NCBI RefSeq assembly: GCF_023006505.1
Contig: NZ_JALBGV010000001.1
Coordinates: 62,001 to 126,000 of the forward strand
From: Neorhizobium sp. SHOUNA12A
GTDB lineage: Bacteria; Pseudomonadota; Alphaproteobacteria; Rhizobiales; Rhizobiaceae
DNA: 64,000 nucleotides
Reading direction: 5' to 3'
The first letter of the stretch is position 1, and every line of letters starts with the position of its first letter. Shown one piece after another: positions 53,531 to 62,764 of this stretch. The notes below the pieces were generated by a model. That model saw only the letters and a list, made by a program, of their open reading frames with translations, searched no databases and had not been told where the DNA came from. A program made the position numbers and the translations under genes.

Positions 53531-53706
53531 TCCGCGCGTTTACCCTATAGAAGAAAGCTGCAGGTGCCTGTGCCACCTGCCGGCATTGTCCATTTCCGTA
53601 TCCCGCCATCTGCTAATATTCTAGCGGGGTCTTTTCTAACTGGTTTTGAAGGCCGGGCCAAGGATTGATTGCCGGCGATATGTTTTTCCGGAAAGACGGC
53701 TGCGGT

Positions 53707-53922
53707 TCAGCGAGGCCGTTCCGCCACGTCGAAATTCACGTCCCAGTCCTTTTTGGGCGCCTTCTCGCCGGGAGGGGTGCGGTGTTTCGTGGCGTCGTCG
53801 GAGCCGGTGATGACCGTCGGTTTGGCACTTGCGACGCCGCTCGACTTGCGGTCGGCCTTGGACTTGGCATACTGCCCCTCGGCATCCTTGTGGATTTTGG
53901 CTCTGTTATTGTTCTCGGTCAT
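53707..53922 (-). CDS. Small hydrophilic, probably disordered stress protein
   Basis: A 71-residue, lysine- and aspartate-rich protein (TENNNRAKIHKDAEGQYAKS, PTVITGSDDATKHRTPPGEK, DWDVNFDVAERPR). Low hydrophobicity and composition resemble small proteins induced in stationary phase. Not assigned to a family. It follows a BON gene on the same strand after a hairpin. The 176 bp upstream of the next gene (53531-53706) show no recognised feature. Confidence 0.65.
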   Translation of the reverse strand: MTENNNRAKIHKDAEGQYAKSKADRKSSGVASAKPTVITGSDDATKHRTPPGEKAPKKDWDVNFDVAERPR

Positions 53923-53959
53923 AATGTCTCATTCCCGAATGAAGTCAGGCCCCAACGAA

Positions 53960-53984
53960 GTCAGGCCGCCGACAGCGGCCTGAC
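53960..53984 (-). terminator. Strong hairpin between two stress genes
   Basis: A 10-bp perfect stem GTCAGGCCGC/GCGGCCTGAC with a 5-nt loop, just after the BON gene on the minus strand. It lacks a clear T-run, so it may be a weak terminator or an mRNA-stabilising structure. GAAGTCAGGC is also repeated directly beside it. Confidence 0.45.
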
Positions 53985-54000
53985 GCGTGGATCAGACCGA

Positions 54001-54801
54001 TCAGACCGTGGTCGAACCCGCCAGCGTATCGGTCGAACTATTGTTGACGCGCAGGTTGTTCTGCACATGCCGGACGCCGGAAACATCGTCCACCAGATCC
54101 TCCGCACGCCGCTTGTCCCAGCGGCTCGACACGAAACCGTCGAGCGTCACTTCGGCGTCTTGGACGGTCACGGTGATATTGGATGCGTCCAGCACCGGAT
54201 CGTCGCTCAAGCGATCATTGACGTCCTCCTCGATACGGGCGTCGGAGCGTTGGTAGCCCTTTGGGCCTTTGCCGCGATGCTCGTCCATCATCCGGCGATG
54301 TTCGGCATCTTCGTCGCCGAACCAGGAGGCAACTTCATCACCGGCGCGCTCCATGAACCCGCGTCTGCGGCCATAGTCGTCCGAGCCGCGGAAGCGGCTG
54401 TCAGAACCTGAACGGCTTTCGCCGCCAAAACGGTAGTCCGAGCCGTACCGGTCGCCATAGGCCTGGTTGACGCGGTTGCGGCCGGGCTCGTAACTGAACG
54501 ACGAAGGCCGGCCGCGATAGGATTCACGAGCCCAGGCCTGAGAACGTGCCGAGTCGCCATAACCGGCCTCGAACCCGCCGTCATCGGAAGCCCATTGTTC
54601 GCTGCGGCCGTAGCGGGAAAACCGCGAACGATCGCCGTCCTCCCGATTTGCGTCGCCGCCGCGCAGATCGTCACTGAAACCACGCACATAACCCGTATCG
54701 CCGGGACGGTAATCGCTGGACGACTCGCGCGCGAAATCACGCTCGTCGCGCATCCGGTCGTTTCGATACCCACCCGATTGGGAATGATTTCCACTAGCCA
54801 T
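54001..54801 (-). CDS. BON-domain protein with a long Ser/Arg/Gly/Tyr-rich N-terminal region and SWFGD motif
   Basis: A 266-residue protein. Residues 1-160 are low-complexity and rich in R, S, G, D and Y (SQAWARESYRGRPSSFSYEP). Next comes the conserved SWFGDEDAEHRRMMDEHRGK segment and a BON domain (DARIEEDVNDRLSDDPVLDA, VTVQDAEVTLDGFVSSRWDK, GVRHVQNNLRV). Proteins with SWFGD plus BON recur in soil alphaproteobacteria. Function unknown; membrane or envelope association is inferred from BON. GGAG precedes the ATG, and an EcfG-type promoter stands about 50 bp upstream. Confidence 0.82.
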   Translation of the reverse strand: MASGNHSQSGGYRNDRMRDERDFARESSSDYRPGDTGYVRGFSDDLRGGDANREDGDRSRFSRYGRSEQWASDDGGFEAGYGDSARSQAWARESYRGRPSSFSYEPGRNRVNQAYGDRYGSDYRFGGESRSGSDSRFRGSDDYGRRRGFMERAGDEVASWFGDEDAEHRRMMDEHRGKGPKGYQRSDARIEEDVNDRLSDDPVLDASNITVTVQDAEVTLDGFVSSRWDKRRAEDLVDDVSGVRHVQNNLRVNNSSTDTLAGSTTV

Positions 54802-54851
54802 TGTCTGTCTCCTCGATCTGGTTTGGTCCCGTTCGCATGGGACACAGACTC

Positions 54852-54876
54852 AACCCCGCCTCCCCGGGATTGTTCC
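54852..54876 (-). promoter_or_regulatory. EcfG-type promoter (GGAAC-N16-GGTT) for the SWFGD-BON gene
   Basis: On the minus strand GGAAC 54876-54872 and GGTT 54855-54852. This is the last such site before the sugar transporter genes. Confidence 0.55.
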
Positions 54877-54915
54877 CCCTTCGGGAGGAATGCTGGAGGT
54901 CAAACCCTCTGCCGC

Positions 54916-56022
54916 CTATTCGATACGGCTGGTCGTCTCCGGATCGAAGACGACGGCTTTGTCGAGATTGAAGGCGAAGGGGAACTTCTGGCCAAGTTCG
55001 ACATGCACGTCGGAACGGGTGCGGGCGGTGAAGGTGGCGCCGTCAAGCTTGCCGGTGACGAAGGTATCGGAACCAGTCGGCTCGATCATCATCACTTCCG
55101 CCTCGATCTGGGCGGTGGCGCGTGCGTGCGGATCGACGAGACCGGCATCGGTAATCGTCTCCGGACGCAGGCCGAGAATAACGTCCTTGCCATCCGAAAG
55201 ACTGGTAGTCACGGAAGGCGGCATTGCAACCTTGACGCCTTCATTGCCGAACAGCGTAATGCTCTGCTGGCCATTGGCGCCGGATACCTTGCCCTTCAGC
55301 ATGTTCATCGCCGGCGAGCCCATGAAATCGGCAACGAAGAGGTTGGCCGGACGGCCATAGATTTCCGCCGGCGTGCCGACCTGCTGCACCATGCCTTCTT
55401 TCAGCACGACGATCTTGGTGGCCAGCGTCATCGCCTCGATCTGGTCATGGGTGACGTAGACGATCGTGGCGTGGGTATTCTGGTGCAAAGCCTTGATTTC
55501 GGCGCGCACCTCGACGCGCAGCTTGGCGTCGAGATTTGAGAGCGGCTCGTCGAACAGGAAGACGCGCGGCTGGCGCACCAGTGCCCGGCCCATGGCGACG
55601 CGCTGGCGCTGGCCACCGGAAAGCTGGCTTGGACGGCGCTTCAGGAGATGCTCGATCTGCAGCGTCTTTGCGACCTGCTTGACGGCTGCCTCGCGCTGCG
55701 TCTTCTCGACGCCGCGCATTTCCAGCGCGAACGCGATGTTCTGTTCCACCGTCATGTTCGGATAGAGCGCATAGGACTGGAAGACCATGGCGATATCGCG
55801 CCGCGACGGATGCAGGTCGTTGACCACCTGGCCGTCGATGACGATGTCGCCCGACGACGGCGGCAGCAGGCCGGCGATCGCGTTGAGCAGGGTCGACTTG
55901 CCGCAGCCGGACGGGCCGACGAGAACCAGGAAGCCGCCCTTTTCGAGCTCGATATTGATGCCCTTCAAGATCTCGTTATTGCCGATCTTCTTGCGAATAT
56001 CCTTGATTTCAAGAAAGCTCAT
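54916..56022 (-). CDS. Sugar ABC importer ATP-binding protein (UgpC/MalK type)
   Basis: A 368-residue CUT1-class ATPase: Walker A GPSGCGKSTLLNAIAGL, MVFQSYALYPNMTVEQNIAF, signature [15 protein letters not shown], Walker B VFLFDEPLSNLDAKLRVEVR, and the C-terminal regulatory domain with GLRPETI. It energises the two permeases encoded upstream. Last gene of a four-gene sugar importer unit; 6 bp separate it from the permease gene. Confidence 0.93.
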   Translation of the reverse strand: MSFLEIKDIRKKIGNNEILKGINIELEKGGFLVLVGPSGCGKSTLLNAIAGLLPPSSGDIVIDGQVVNDLHPSRRDIAMVFQSYALYPNMTVEQNIAFALEMRGVEKTQREAAVKQVAKTLQIEHLLKRRPSQLSGGQRQRVAMGRALVRQPRVFLFDEPLSNLDAKLRVEVRAEIKALHQNTHATIVYVTHDQIEAMTLATKIVVLKEGMVQQVGTPAEIYGRPANLFVADFMGSPAMNMLKGKVSGANGQQSITLFGNEGVKVAMPPSVTTSLSDGKDVILGLRPETITDAGLVDPHARATAQIEAEVMMIEPTGSDTFVTGKLDGATFTARTRSDVHVELGQKFPFAFNLDKAVVFDPETTSRIE

Positions 56023-56028
56023 ATGCGG

Positions 56029-56910
56029 TTATCCCTTGACTGCGCCGGCCATCAGGCCACGCACGAAATAGCGTCCGGCGACGACATAAACGAACAGCGT
56101 CGGAAGCGCTGCGAACACGGCAGCCGCCATATCGACATTGTATTCCTTGACGCCGGTGGAGGAGGCAACGAGGTTGTTGAGCGCCACCGTCATCGGCGAG
56201 GACGTGCCGGATGAGAAGGACACGCCGAACAGGAAATCGTTCCAGATGTTGGTGAACTGGTAGATGATCGTCACGACGATGATCGGTCCGGAACTCGGCA
56301 GCAGGATGCGCCAGAAAATCCGGAAGAACCCGGCACCGTCGATCATCGCGGCCTTTACCAGCTCGTCCGGGAAGGCTTCATAATAGTTGCGGAAGAACAG
56401 CGTCGTGAAGCCGAGGCCGTAGATCACATGAACGATAACGAGGCCCGTGGTGGAGTTCGAGAGCCCAAACGTGCCAAGCACGCGCGCCATCGGGATCAGG
56501 ACCGCCTGGAACGGAATGAAGCAGGCAAACAGCATCATGCCGAACATCAGCTTGTGGCCCGGGAAACGCCACTTGGTCAGCACATAGCCGTTGAGCGCAC
56601 CGAGCAGGGTCGAGATCAGAACCGCCGGAACGACCATCTTGATGGAATTCCAGAAATACCCCTTAATGCCAACGCAGCTGACCCCGATGCAGGCCTCGCC
56701 CCAGGCGCGCACCCAGGCGGCGACCGAGGGATCGCGCGGCAGCGCCAGCATGTCGCCGCCGCGGATTTCGTCGAGCGACTTCAGGGACGTCGACAGCATG
56801 ACGTAGAGCGGCAGAAGATAGACGAGGGCCAGGATAACTAGCGCGGCATAGATGAAATAACGGGCGGTGCGGGCGCCGCCGGCGCTGACGGTTTCTTGTG
56901 TCGCGCTCAT
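56029..56910 (-). CDS. Sugar ABC importer permease, MalG type
   Basis: A 293-residue permease with six membrane segments, a coupling loop (DELVKAAMIDGAGFFRIFWR) and the N-terminal YLLPLYVMLSTSLKSLDEI typical of CUT1 MalG proteins. It overlaps the MalF-type gene by 4 bases (ATGA). Confidence 0.92.
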   Translation of the reverse strand: MSATQETVSAGGARTARYFIYAALVILALVYLLPLYVMLSTSLKSLDEIRGGDMLALPRDPSVAAWVRAWGEACIGVSCVGIKGYFWNSIKMVVPAVLISTLLGALNGYVLTKWRFPGHKLMFGMMLFACFIPFQAVLIPMARVLGTFGLSNSTTGLVIVHVIYGLGFTTLFFRNYYEAFPDELVKAAMIDGAGFFRIFWRILLPSSGPIIVVTIIYQFTNIWNDFLFGVSFSSGTSSPMTVALNNLVASSTGVKEYNVDMAAAVFAALPTLFVYVVAGRYFVRGLMAGAVKG

Positions 56911-57833
56911 GACTGCTTCTCCCGAAGCTCCGAATAGAGATAGGGCACGATGATGGCGGTGATCCCCATCAGCATCATCACGGCGCTCGCCGAACCGACG
57001 GCCATCTGGTTGCGCGTGAACGTGTAGGAATACATGAAGGTTGACGGCAACTCGGTCGCATTGCCCGGTCCACCGCCGGTCAGCGCGATGACCAGGTCGT
57101 AGGACTTGATCGCCATATGCGCGAGCACGATGAAGGCGGAAAGGAAGACGGGCCGCAGCAGCGGAATGATGATGCGTCGATAGATGGATACCGTCGAGGC
57201 GCCATCGATCTGGGCCGCCTTGATGATCTCGCCGTCGATGCCGCGCAGACCGGCCAGGAACATCGCCATGACGAAGCCTGACGCCTGCCAGACGCCGGCG
57301 ATGACGACGGTGTAGATCGCCATCTTGGGATTGACCAGCCAGTCGAACTTGAAGCTCGTCCAGCCGAGATTGTGCATGGTGTTCTCAAGCCCGAGGCCGG
57401 GGTTGAGGAACCATTTCCAGGCCGTGCCGGTGACGACGAAGGAGAGCGCCATCGGGTAGAGGAAGATCGGCCGCAATACGCCTTCGGCGCGGATCCGCTG
57501 GTCCATCAGGATCGCGATGCCGAGCCCGAGGATGATGCAGATACCAATATAGAGAACCCCGAAGATGGCCAGGTTCTGCATCGCCACATACCAGTTCGGC
57601 TGCGACCAGAGGCGGAAATAAGCGTCGAAACCGCCCCATTTGTAGACCGGCAGGATGCGTGAGGTCGTGAACGAAAGGTAGACCGTCCAGAGGATGAAAC
57701 CGTAGACGAAGACGAGGATCACCGCAAACGACGGCGCCAGCACGATCTTCGGCAGAGCGTTGCGCACTCCGTCCGCAATGGAGCGGCGCTCTCTGTGCGG
57801 CTCAAGCACGGGAACCGGTTCGATTGTCGTCAT
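56907..57833 (-). CDS. Sugar ABC importer permease, MalF type
   Basis: A 308-residue permease (LAPSFAVILVFVYGFILWTV, YPMALSFVVTGTAWKWFLNP, coupling loop GEIIKAAQIDGASTVSIYRR). The ATG at 57833 has GGAGGTCATC before it; a longer frame to 57875 lacks support. It pairs with the MalG-type permease. Confidence 0.92.
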   Translation of the reverse strand: MTTIEPVPVLEPHRERRSIADGVRNALPKIVLAPSFAVILVFVYGFILWTVYLSFTTSRILPVYKWGGFDAYFRLWSQPNWYVAMQNLAIFGVLYIGICIILGLGIAILMDQRIRAEGVLRPIFLYPMALSFVVTGTAWKWFLNPGLGLENTMHNLGWTSFKFDWLVNPKMAIYTVVIAGVWQASGFVMAMFLAGLRGIDGEIIKAAQIDGASTVSIYRRIIIPLLRPVFLSAFIVLAHMAIKSYDLVIALTGGGPGNATELPSTFMYSYTFTRNQMAVGSASAVMMLMGITAIIVPYLYSELREKQS

Positions 57834-57945
57834 GATGACCTCCGGCAGATACCAGACAGAAAAATAGACCGGCAAGCCGGAATTTGAAAAGTGGCCGGGA
57901 GATTATCCCGGCCACTCGGATGTCAGAGCTTTTGCGGAAACGCGA

Positions 57946-59202
57946 TCACTTGGCAGCCTTCACCGCTTCCGGCAGGCGCTTCAGCGCTGCTTCGGTGGTC
58001 AGCTGGCCGTTGAGGTGCTGGGTGATGACGTCAAGCATGGCTTCCTTGATGGCGGCCGGCTGAGCGTAACCATGGGCGAGCGAGCCCATCAGCGTACCCT
58101 TGGAAGAAGCTTCCGTCAGGTCCGCCATGCCCTTCTTGCCGCAATCGTCGAACTTTTCGTTCGAGACGTCGGTACGGGCAGGAACCGAACCCTTGACCGT
58201 GTTGAAGGCGATCTGGAAGGCTGGATCTTCGACGGCCGATGCCATCTTGAACTGAGCCTTTTCGGCGTCGCCGCCAACGTTGAACATCATGAACTGGTCG
58301 GCGTTGAAGAGGACCGAGCCCTGCGTGCCGGGGAAGCGGATGCAGACGAAGTCCGTGCCTGGCTTCTTGTTGGCGCGCAGCCACTCGCCCTTCGACCAGT
58401 CGCCCATTTCCTGAGCCCCGGCCTTGCCTTCGATAACGAGGGCCGTCGAGAGGTTCCATTCGCGGCCTGAGAAGTTCGGGTCGAAATAGGTGCGCAGCTT
58501 CGACATCGTGTCGAAGACCTTCTTCATAGTGTCGCCGGAAAGTGCTGCCGGATCGAGATCGAGAACGGCCTTCTTGTAGAAGTCCGGACCGCCGGTCGAA
58601 AGCACGACGGCTTCCCAGAGCGTGCCGTCCTGCCACGGAACGCCGCCGTGAGCGAGGGCGGTGAGGCCCTGGCCCTTGAAGGCGTCGAGCAGCGTGATGA
58701 GTTCGGCGATGTTGGTCGGAACCTTGCCGCCGGCCTTGTCGAGTGCAGCCTTGTTGATCCACAGCCAGTTGGTGGAGTGGATGTTCACCGGAGCAGCGAT
58801 CCAGTGGCCATCATACTTCGAGAAGTTCTGGAGAGCGGCCGGGATAACCTTGTCCCAGCCTTCCTTCTTGGCGAGGTCGTCGAGGTTTGCGGCGACGCCC
58901 ATTTCGGCCCAGTCCTTCAGGTCGAAGCCGAGAAGCTGGACGGCGGTCGGCGGGTCGCCGGCCGTGACGCGGGCGCGCAGCGCGGTCATGGCGGCGGAAC
59001 CTGCACCACCGGCAACGGGCATGTCCTTCCAGGCGACGCCCTGCTTCTGCAGGTTTTCTTTCAAGACGTTCAGCGCTGCTGCCTCACCGCCCGAAGTCCA
59101 CCAATGCAGGACTTCGACCTGTTCTGCGGCCTTGGCGGCACCGGCGGTCATGGCGATAAGTGCCGCACCGGCGGCAAGTTTGGCAATCATTCGAATATTC
59201 AT
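57946..59202 (-). CDS. Sugar ABC importer substrate-binding protein (glucose/mannose GtsA-like)
   Basis: A 418-residue periplasmic binding protein with a signal peptide (cut after AKA). [20 protein letters not shown], the [22 protein letters not shown] [20 protein letters not shown] and [20 protein letters not shown] are close to the glucose/mannose-binding proteins of Pseudomonas (GtsA) and Thermus. Glucose/mannose is therefore the likeliest ligand, but other sugars cannot be excluded. GGGAG precedes the ATG. First gene of the importer unit, divergent from a LacI regulator. Confidence 0.9.
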   Translation of the reverse strand: MNIRMIAKLAAGAALIAMTAGAAKAAEQVEVLHWWTSGGEAAALNVLKENLQKQGVAWKDMPVAGGAGSAAMTALRARVTAGDPPTAVQLLGFDLKDWAEMGVAANLDDLAKKEGWDKVIPAALQNFSKYDGHWIAAPVNIHSTNWLWINKAALDKAGGKVPTNIAELITLLDAFKGQGLTALAHGGVPWQDGTLWEAVVLSTGGPDFYKKAVLDLDPAALSGDTMKKVFDTMSKLRTYFDPNFSGREWNLSTALVIEGKAGAQEMGDWSKGEWLRANKKPGTDFVCIRFPGTQGSVLFNADQFMMFNVGGDAEKAQFKMASAVEDPAFQIAFNTVKGSVPARTDVSNEKFDDCGKKGMADLTEASSKGTLMGSLAHGYAQPAAIKEAMLDVITQHLNGQLTTEAALKRLPEAVKAAK

Positions 59203-59248
59203 TGAGAATCTCCCTTTGCATCCGGGCTCCTCTCCGGATATGGCGATT

Positions 59249-59260
59249 TATAACGATATA
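59249..59260. promoter_or_regulatory. Candidate LacI-type operator 1
   Basis: TATAACGATATA, an imperfect palindrome around a central CG with TATA arms, 46 bp upstream of the sugar-binding protein gene. The core AACGATATA recurs at 59407-59415. Confidence 0.4.
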
Positions 59261-59406
59261 ATTGCTGTCGGTGTCAACCCGGTCGGAGGAGTTTTTGATA
59301 TCTGGGTGACCGCAGTTAACGTGATGAAAAAACTTGCAAATTTATCGAATGGCCAAATTTTCCTCAGGATCCGAGAAAAATCCCTGGCGACTTCCGCAGG
59401 ATTTGC

Positions 59407-59415
59407 AACGATATA
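59407..59415. promoter_or_regulatory. Candidate LacI-type operator 2
   Basis: A second copy of AACGATATA, 48 bp before the LacI gene and about 155 bp from the first. Two sites near the two divergent starts fit looping control by a LacI tetramer or dimer pair. The sequence between them is AT-rich and otherwise unremarkable. Confidence 0.35.
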
Positions 59416-59462
59416 GATGAGGCTCGCTCCGGTTTTTGGGCGGGAACGGAGGAGAAGAGGAT

Positions 59463-60515
59463 ATGTCGCTGGAAGACCTGGGGGACAAGGGTCGGCGGGC
59501 GAAGTCGCAGCGGGCAACCGAAAAGCCCCGCGTTGATGCAAAGCCTACCTTGAAGACGATCGCCGAACTGACGGGACTCGCGGTCACGACCGTATCGCAC
59601 GCGCTTGCCGATGCGCCGCAGATCGCGCTCGAAACCCGTCAGCGCGTCCGCAAGGTCGCAGCCGATATCGGCTACCTGCCGGACCGGGCAGCGCAGCGCC
59701 TGCGCACCGGCCGCACCAATGTCATCAGCCTGGTCCTCGATCCGCACGAGGAAATCCTCGGCTATGCCACCTCGATGATCAACGGGCTGACCGAAGCCCT
59801 GCGCGGCACGGCCTATCATCTCGTCATCACACCGCATTTTTCCGATACGCCGCAGATCGACCCGGTGCGCCACATCATGCGCAACCGCATGGCCGACGGC
59901 ATCGTCTTCACCCGCACCGAACCGGCGGACGAACGAGTCAAGCTTTTGATGGAGAACAATTTTCCGTTCATCTGTCACGGCCGAACCGAGCTTGCCACGG
60001 CTCACCCATACGTCGACTACGACAATTACAGCTTCGCTTACCAGGCCGCAAAAAAGCTGATCGCCGCAGGGGCGAGAAGGCTCTCGATCATCCTGCCGCC
60101 AGAGCGCTTCACCTTCGCTCATCATCTACGTCACGGCTTCATGACGGCGGTGCGCGAGGAAGGCGTCGGCTTCGAGATCGCCAAGGGCGTCACGCTCGAC
60201 AGCAAGTCGGACGATATCCGTGATTATCTGTTCCGCCGGATGGCCGAGCCTGAGCGCCCGGACGGTTATATCTGCGGTGGTGAAGTGTCGGCGCTCGCCG
60301 TCATGGCATCCGTCTACGACCACCAACTCGAACTCGGCCAGGATATCAGGCTGGTGGCCAAGCAGACGTCGGGCCTGTTCGACCAGATCCGCCCCCGCGT
60401 CGAGACGATCTATGAGGATCTGACAGAAGCGGGCCTGCTGATGGGCAAGCTGCTGCTGAAGCGGATTGCCGGCCCCGCCCCCATCGCCGAATTGCAGGCG
60501 CTCCAGACGGTTTGA
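59463..60515 (+). CDS. LacI-family transcriptional regulator of the sugar importer
   Basis: A 350-residue LacI repressor. The helix-turn-helix and hinge (TLKTIAELTGLAVTTVSHAL, ADAPQIALETRQRVRKVAAD, IGYLPDRAAQRLRTGRTNVI) begin unusually late, after about 30 charged residues. A sugar-binding domain follows (DGIVFTRTEPADERVKLLME, PDGYICGGEVSALAVMASVY). ATG 59463 has GGAGAAGAGG upstream. It is divergent from the ABC importer and probably represses it in the absence of substrate. Confidence 0.9.
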   Translation: MSLEDLGDKGRRAKSQRATEKPRVDAKPTLKTIAELTGLAVTTVSHALADAPQIALETRQRVRKVAADIGYLPDRAAQRLRTGRTNVISLVLDPHEEILGYATSMINGLTEALRGTAYHLVITPHFSDTPQIDPVRHIMRNRMADGIVFTRTEPADERVKLLMENNFPFICHGRTELATAHPYVDYDNYSFAYQAAKKLIAAGARRLSIILPPERFTFAHHLRHGFMTAVREEGVGFEIAKGVTLDSKSDDIRDYLFRRMAEPERPDGYICGGEVSALAVMASVYDHQLELGQDIRLVAKQTSGLFDQIRPRVETIYEDLTEAGLLMGKLLLKRIAGPAPIAELQALQTV

Positions 60516-60590
60516 CCGCCCGGAGCGCCGTCCGCATGACCCGTCAGGAAGTCATGCGAAGAGTTTCAGCGCCGCGCTGTCCGCGGCTTC

Positions 60591-62096
60591 TCAGTCCTCC
60601 TCGACGAAGACCTGCTCGCGCTTCTTCTTCACACTCGGCAGGAAGACGACGATGAGGACGAGGGCTGCGAGGAAGAGGAGGCCCGCGCTGATGGGACGCG
60701 TGACGAACGTCGTCGGATCTCCCCGCGAAAGGATCATCGCCCGCCTGAGGTTCTCTTCCAGCAACGGGCCGAGCACGAAGCCGAGCAGCAGCGGCGCCGG
60801 TTCGCAGCGGAGCTTCACAAGCGCGTAGCCGATGAGGCCGAAGAAGGCGACGGCGTAGAGATCGTAGACGTTGGAATTGACGCTGTAGACCCCGATGGCA
60901 CAGAAGGCCATGATGATCGGGAACAGCACGTAATAGGGGATGGTTAGCAGCTTCACCCACAGCCCGATCAGCGGCAGGTTGAGCACCACGAGCATCAGAT
61001 TGCCGATCCACATCGAGGCGATGATGCCCCAGAACAGTGCCGGCTGTTCGATCGCGACGTTCGGGCCAGGAACGATGCCCTGGATGATCATCGCGCCGAC
61101 CATCAGCGCCATGACGGGGTTCGCTGGAATGCCGAGGGTGAGCAGCGGGATGAACGAGGTCTGAGCGCCGGCATTGTTGGCCGATTCCGGACCGGCGACG
61201 CCGGCGACCGCGCCGTGGCCGAATTCTTCCGGATGTTTCGAAACCTTCTTTTCCACCGTGTAGGAAGCAAATGCCGCAAGGATCGCGCCGCCGCCCGGCA
61301 GGATGCCGAGGATGGAACCGATGGCCGTGCCGCGCAGGACCGGTCCGACCATGGCCCTGAAATCCTCGCGGCTCGGCATCAGGCCGCTAACCTTGGCCAT
61401 CAGGACCGAACGGGTCTTTTCGTTTTCGAGATTGCGGAGGATTTCCGCGATGCCGAAGACACCGACCGCGACCGCCACGAAGTTCAACCCGTCCGCATAT
61501 TCACGGATGCCGAGGGTGAAACGCGGGGTGCCGGTGTAGATGTCGGTGCCGACAAGGCCGAGCAGCAGGCCAAGCGCGACCATGGCAAGCGCCTTGAGGA
61601 TCGAACCGTGGGCAAGCGCGATCGAGGATACGAGACCGACCACCATCAGCGAGAAATATTCCGCCGCCCCGAACTTCAGCGCGATCTGGGTGAGCGGCGG
61701 CGCGAAGATCGCCACCAGGAAGGTCGAGACCGTGCCGGCGAAGAAAGAGCCGATCGCGGCGATCGCCAGTGCGGCGCCGGCCTTGCCCTTGCGCGCCATC
61801 TGGTAACCGTCGATGGCGGTGACGGCCGACGAGGATTCGCCCGGCATGTTGATCAGGATCGCCGTGGTCGATCCGCCGTATTGCGCACCGTAATAGATGC
61901 CGGCGAGCATGATCAGCGACGAGACCGGCTCGAGTTGGAAGGTGATCGGCAACAGCATGGCGATTGTCGCCGTGGCGCCGATACCGGGAAGCACGCCGAT
62001 CAGGGTGCCAAGCAGCACGCCGATCAGGCAGAAGAACAGGTTCTCCAGCGACGTCGCTGTCGCAAAACCCAGCGCGAGATTATTGAACAGATCCAT
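60591..62096 (-). CDS. tctA: Tripartite tricarboxylate transporter, large permease TctA
   Basis: A 501-residue membrane protein with about 11-12 helices and the TctA signatures [40 protein letters not shown] and [20 protein letters not shown]. It is the main channel of a TTT carrier driven by an ion gradient, taking citrate or other carboxylates from the TctC binding protein. ATG 62096 follows GTG 62099 in the same frame; the ATG is preferred. Last gene of tctC-tctB-tctA. Confidence 0.94.
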   Translation of the reverse strand: MDLFNNLALGFATATSLENLFFCLIGVLLGTLIGVLPGIGATATIAMLLPITFQLEPVSSLIMLAGIYYGAQYGGSTTAILINMPGESSSAVTAIDGYQMARKGKAGAALAIAAIGSFFAGTVSTFLVAIFAPPLTQIALKFGAAEYFSLMVVGLVSSIALAHGSILKALAMVALGLLLGLVGTDIYTGTPRFTLGIREYADGLNFVAVAVGVFGIAEILRNLENEKTRSVLMAKVSGLMPSREDFRAMVGPVLRGTAIGSILGILPGGGAILAAFASYTVEKKVSKHPEEFGHGAVAGVAGPESANNAGAQTSFIPLLTLGIPANPVMALMVGAMIIQGIVPGPNVAIEQPALFWGIIASMWIGNLMLVVLNLPLIGLWVKLLTIPYYVLFPIIMAFCAIGVYSVNSNVYDLYAVAFFGLIGYALVKLRCEPAPLLLGFVLGPLLEENLRRAMILSRGDPTTFVTRPISAGLLFLAALVLIVVFLPSVKKKREQVFVEED

Positions 62097-62105
62097 CACT
62101 CAACC

Positions 62106-62567
62106 TCAATTACCGAGCCATGGCCCGAAACGGCGGAACGGGAGGCCGAGGCCGTAACTGAAGACAGCGACCGAAAAGAGGGTCAGCGCCGCCGACAGGA
62201 CCAGTGCCATGAGCGGTTTCATGCGTCCCGAGGCGAAGGACGCAATCAGCGCGGTGACGAAGATCGACGGCACGAAGCCGAGGCCACGGACTGTGAGCCC
62301 GAAGAAGATCGGCGCCGGCAGGATGAAGAACATGCCGCGCCAGGCGAGCGCTCCGATCGGCCCTCCATCCACCCGCATCGACTGGATGAGGATGATCGCG
62401 CCGAACAGGACGAGCGCGCAGGCGAGGATGAAGGGGAAATAGCCAGGCCCCATGCGCAGGGCCGTACCCAGTTCGAGCTCGAACGACTGGTAGGCGAAAA
62501 ACAGGCCCGTCGCGATCAGCAGCAGCCCGCAGATCAGATTGGCAGTGTCGAATTTCAAGGAATTCAT
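62106..62567 (-). CDS. tctB: Tripartite tricarboxylate transporter, small permease TctB
   Basis: A 153-residue protein with four membrane helices (LICGLLLIATGLFFAYQSFE, LRMGPGYFPFILACALVLFG, IFFGLTVRGLGFVPSIFVTA, plus a last helix), the usual TctB plan. ATG 62567 has GGAGACACC upstream; the longer frame to 62618 does not. It is the small subunit needed with TctA. Nine bases separate it from tctA. Confidence 0.9.
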   Translation of the reverse strand: MNSLKFDTANLICGLLLIATGLFFAYQSFELELGTALRMGPGYFPFILACALVLFGAIILIQSMRVDGGPIGALAWRGMFFILPAPIFFGLTVRGLGFVPSIFVTALIASFASGRMKPLMALVLSAALTLFSVAVFSYGLGLPFRRFGPWLGN

Positions 62568-62611
62568 GGTGTCTCCGATGGGCTGGAGGAGGCACGGGCA
62601 GAGGGGGGTTG

Positions 62612-62748
62612 CCCTCATCCTAACCCTCTCCCCGCTTGCGGGGAGAGGGAACGTGCCCGATCCATCGTCCGAGGATGGCGGTAACGGTGCGGCATATCCC
62701 TTCTCCCCGTCAGAACGGGGAGAAGGTGGCGGCAGCCGAATGAGGGCG
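62612..62748. repeat. Rhizobial intergenic mosaic hairpin repeat, copy 3, inside the tct operon
   Basis: Two palindromes, CCTCTCCCCG/CGGGGAGAGG at 62625-62648 and CCTTCTCCCC/GGGGAGAAGG at 62699-62726, are framed by CCCTCATCCTAAC and GAATGAGGGC. It lies between tctC and tctB on an otherwise tight operon and may reduce expression of the permeases relative to the binding protein, as such hairpins do elsewhere. Confidence 0.7.
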
Positions 62749-62764
62749 GCCGCCGACGGACACC

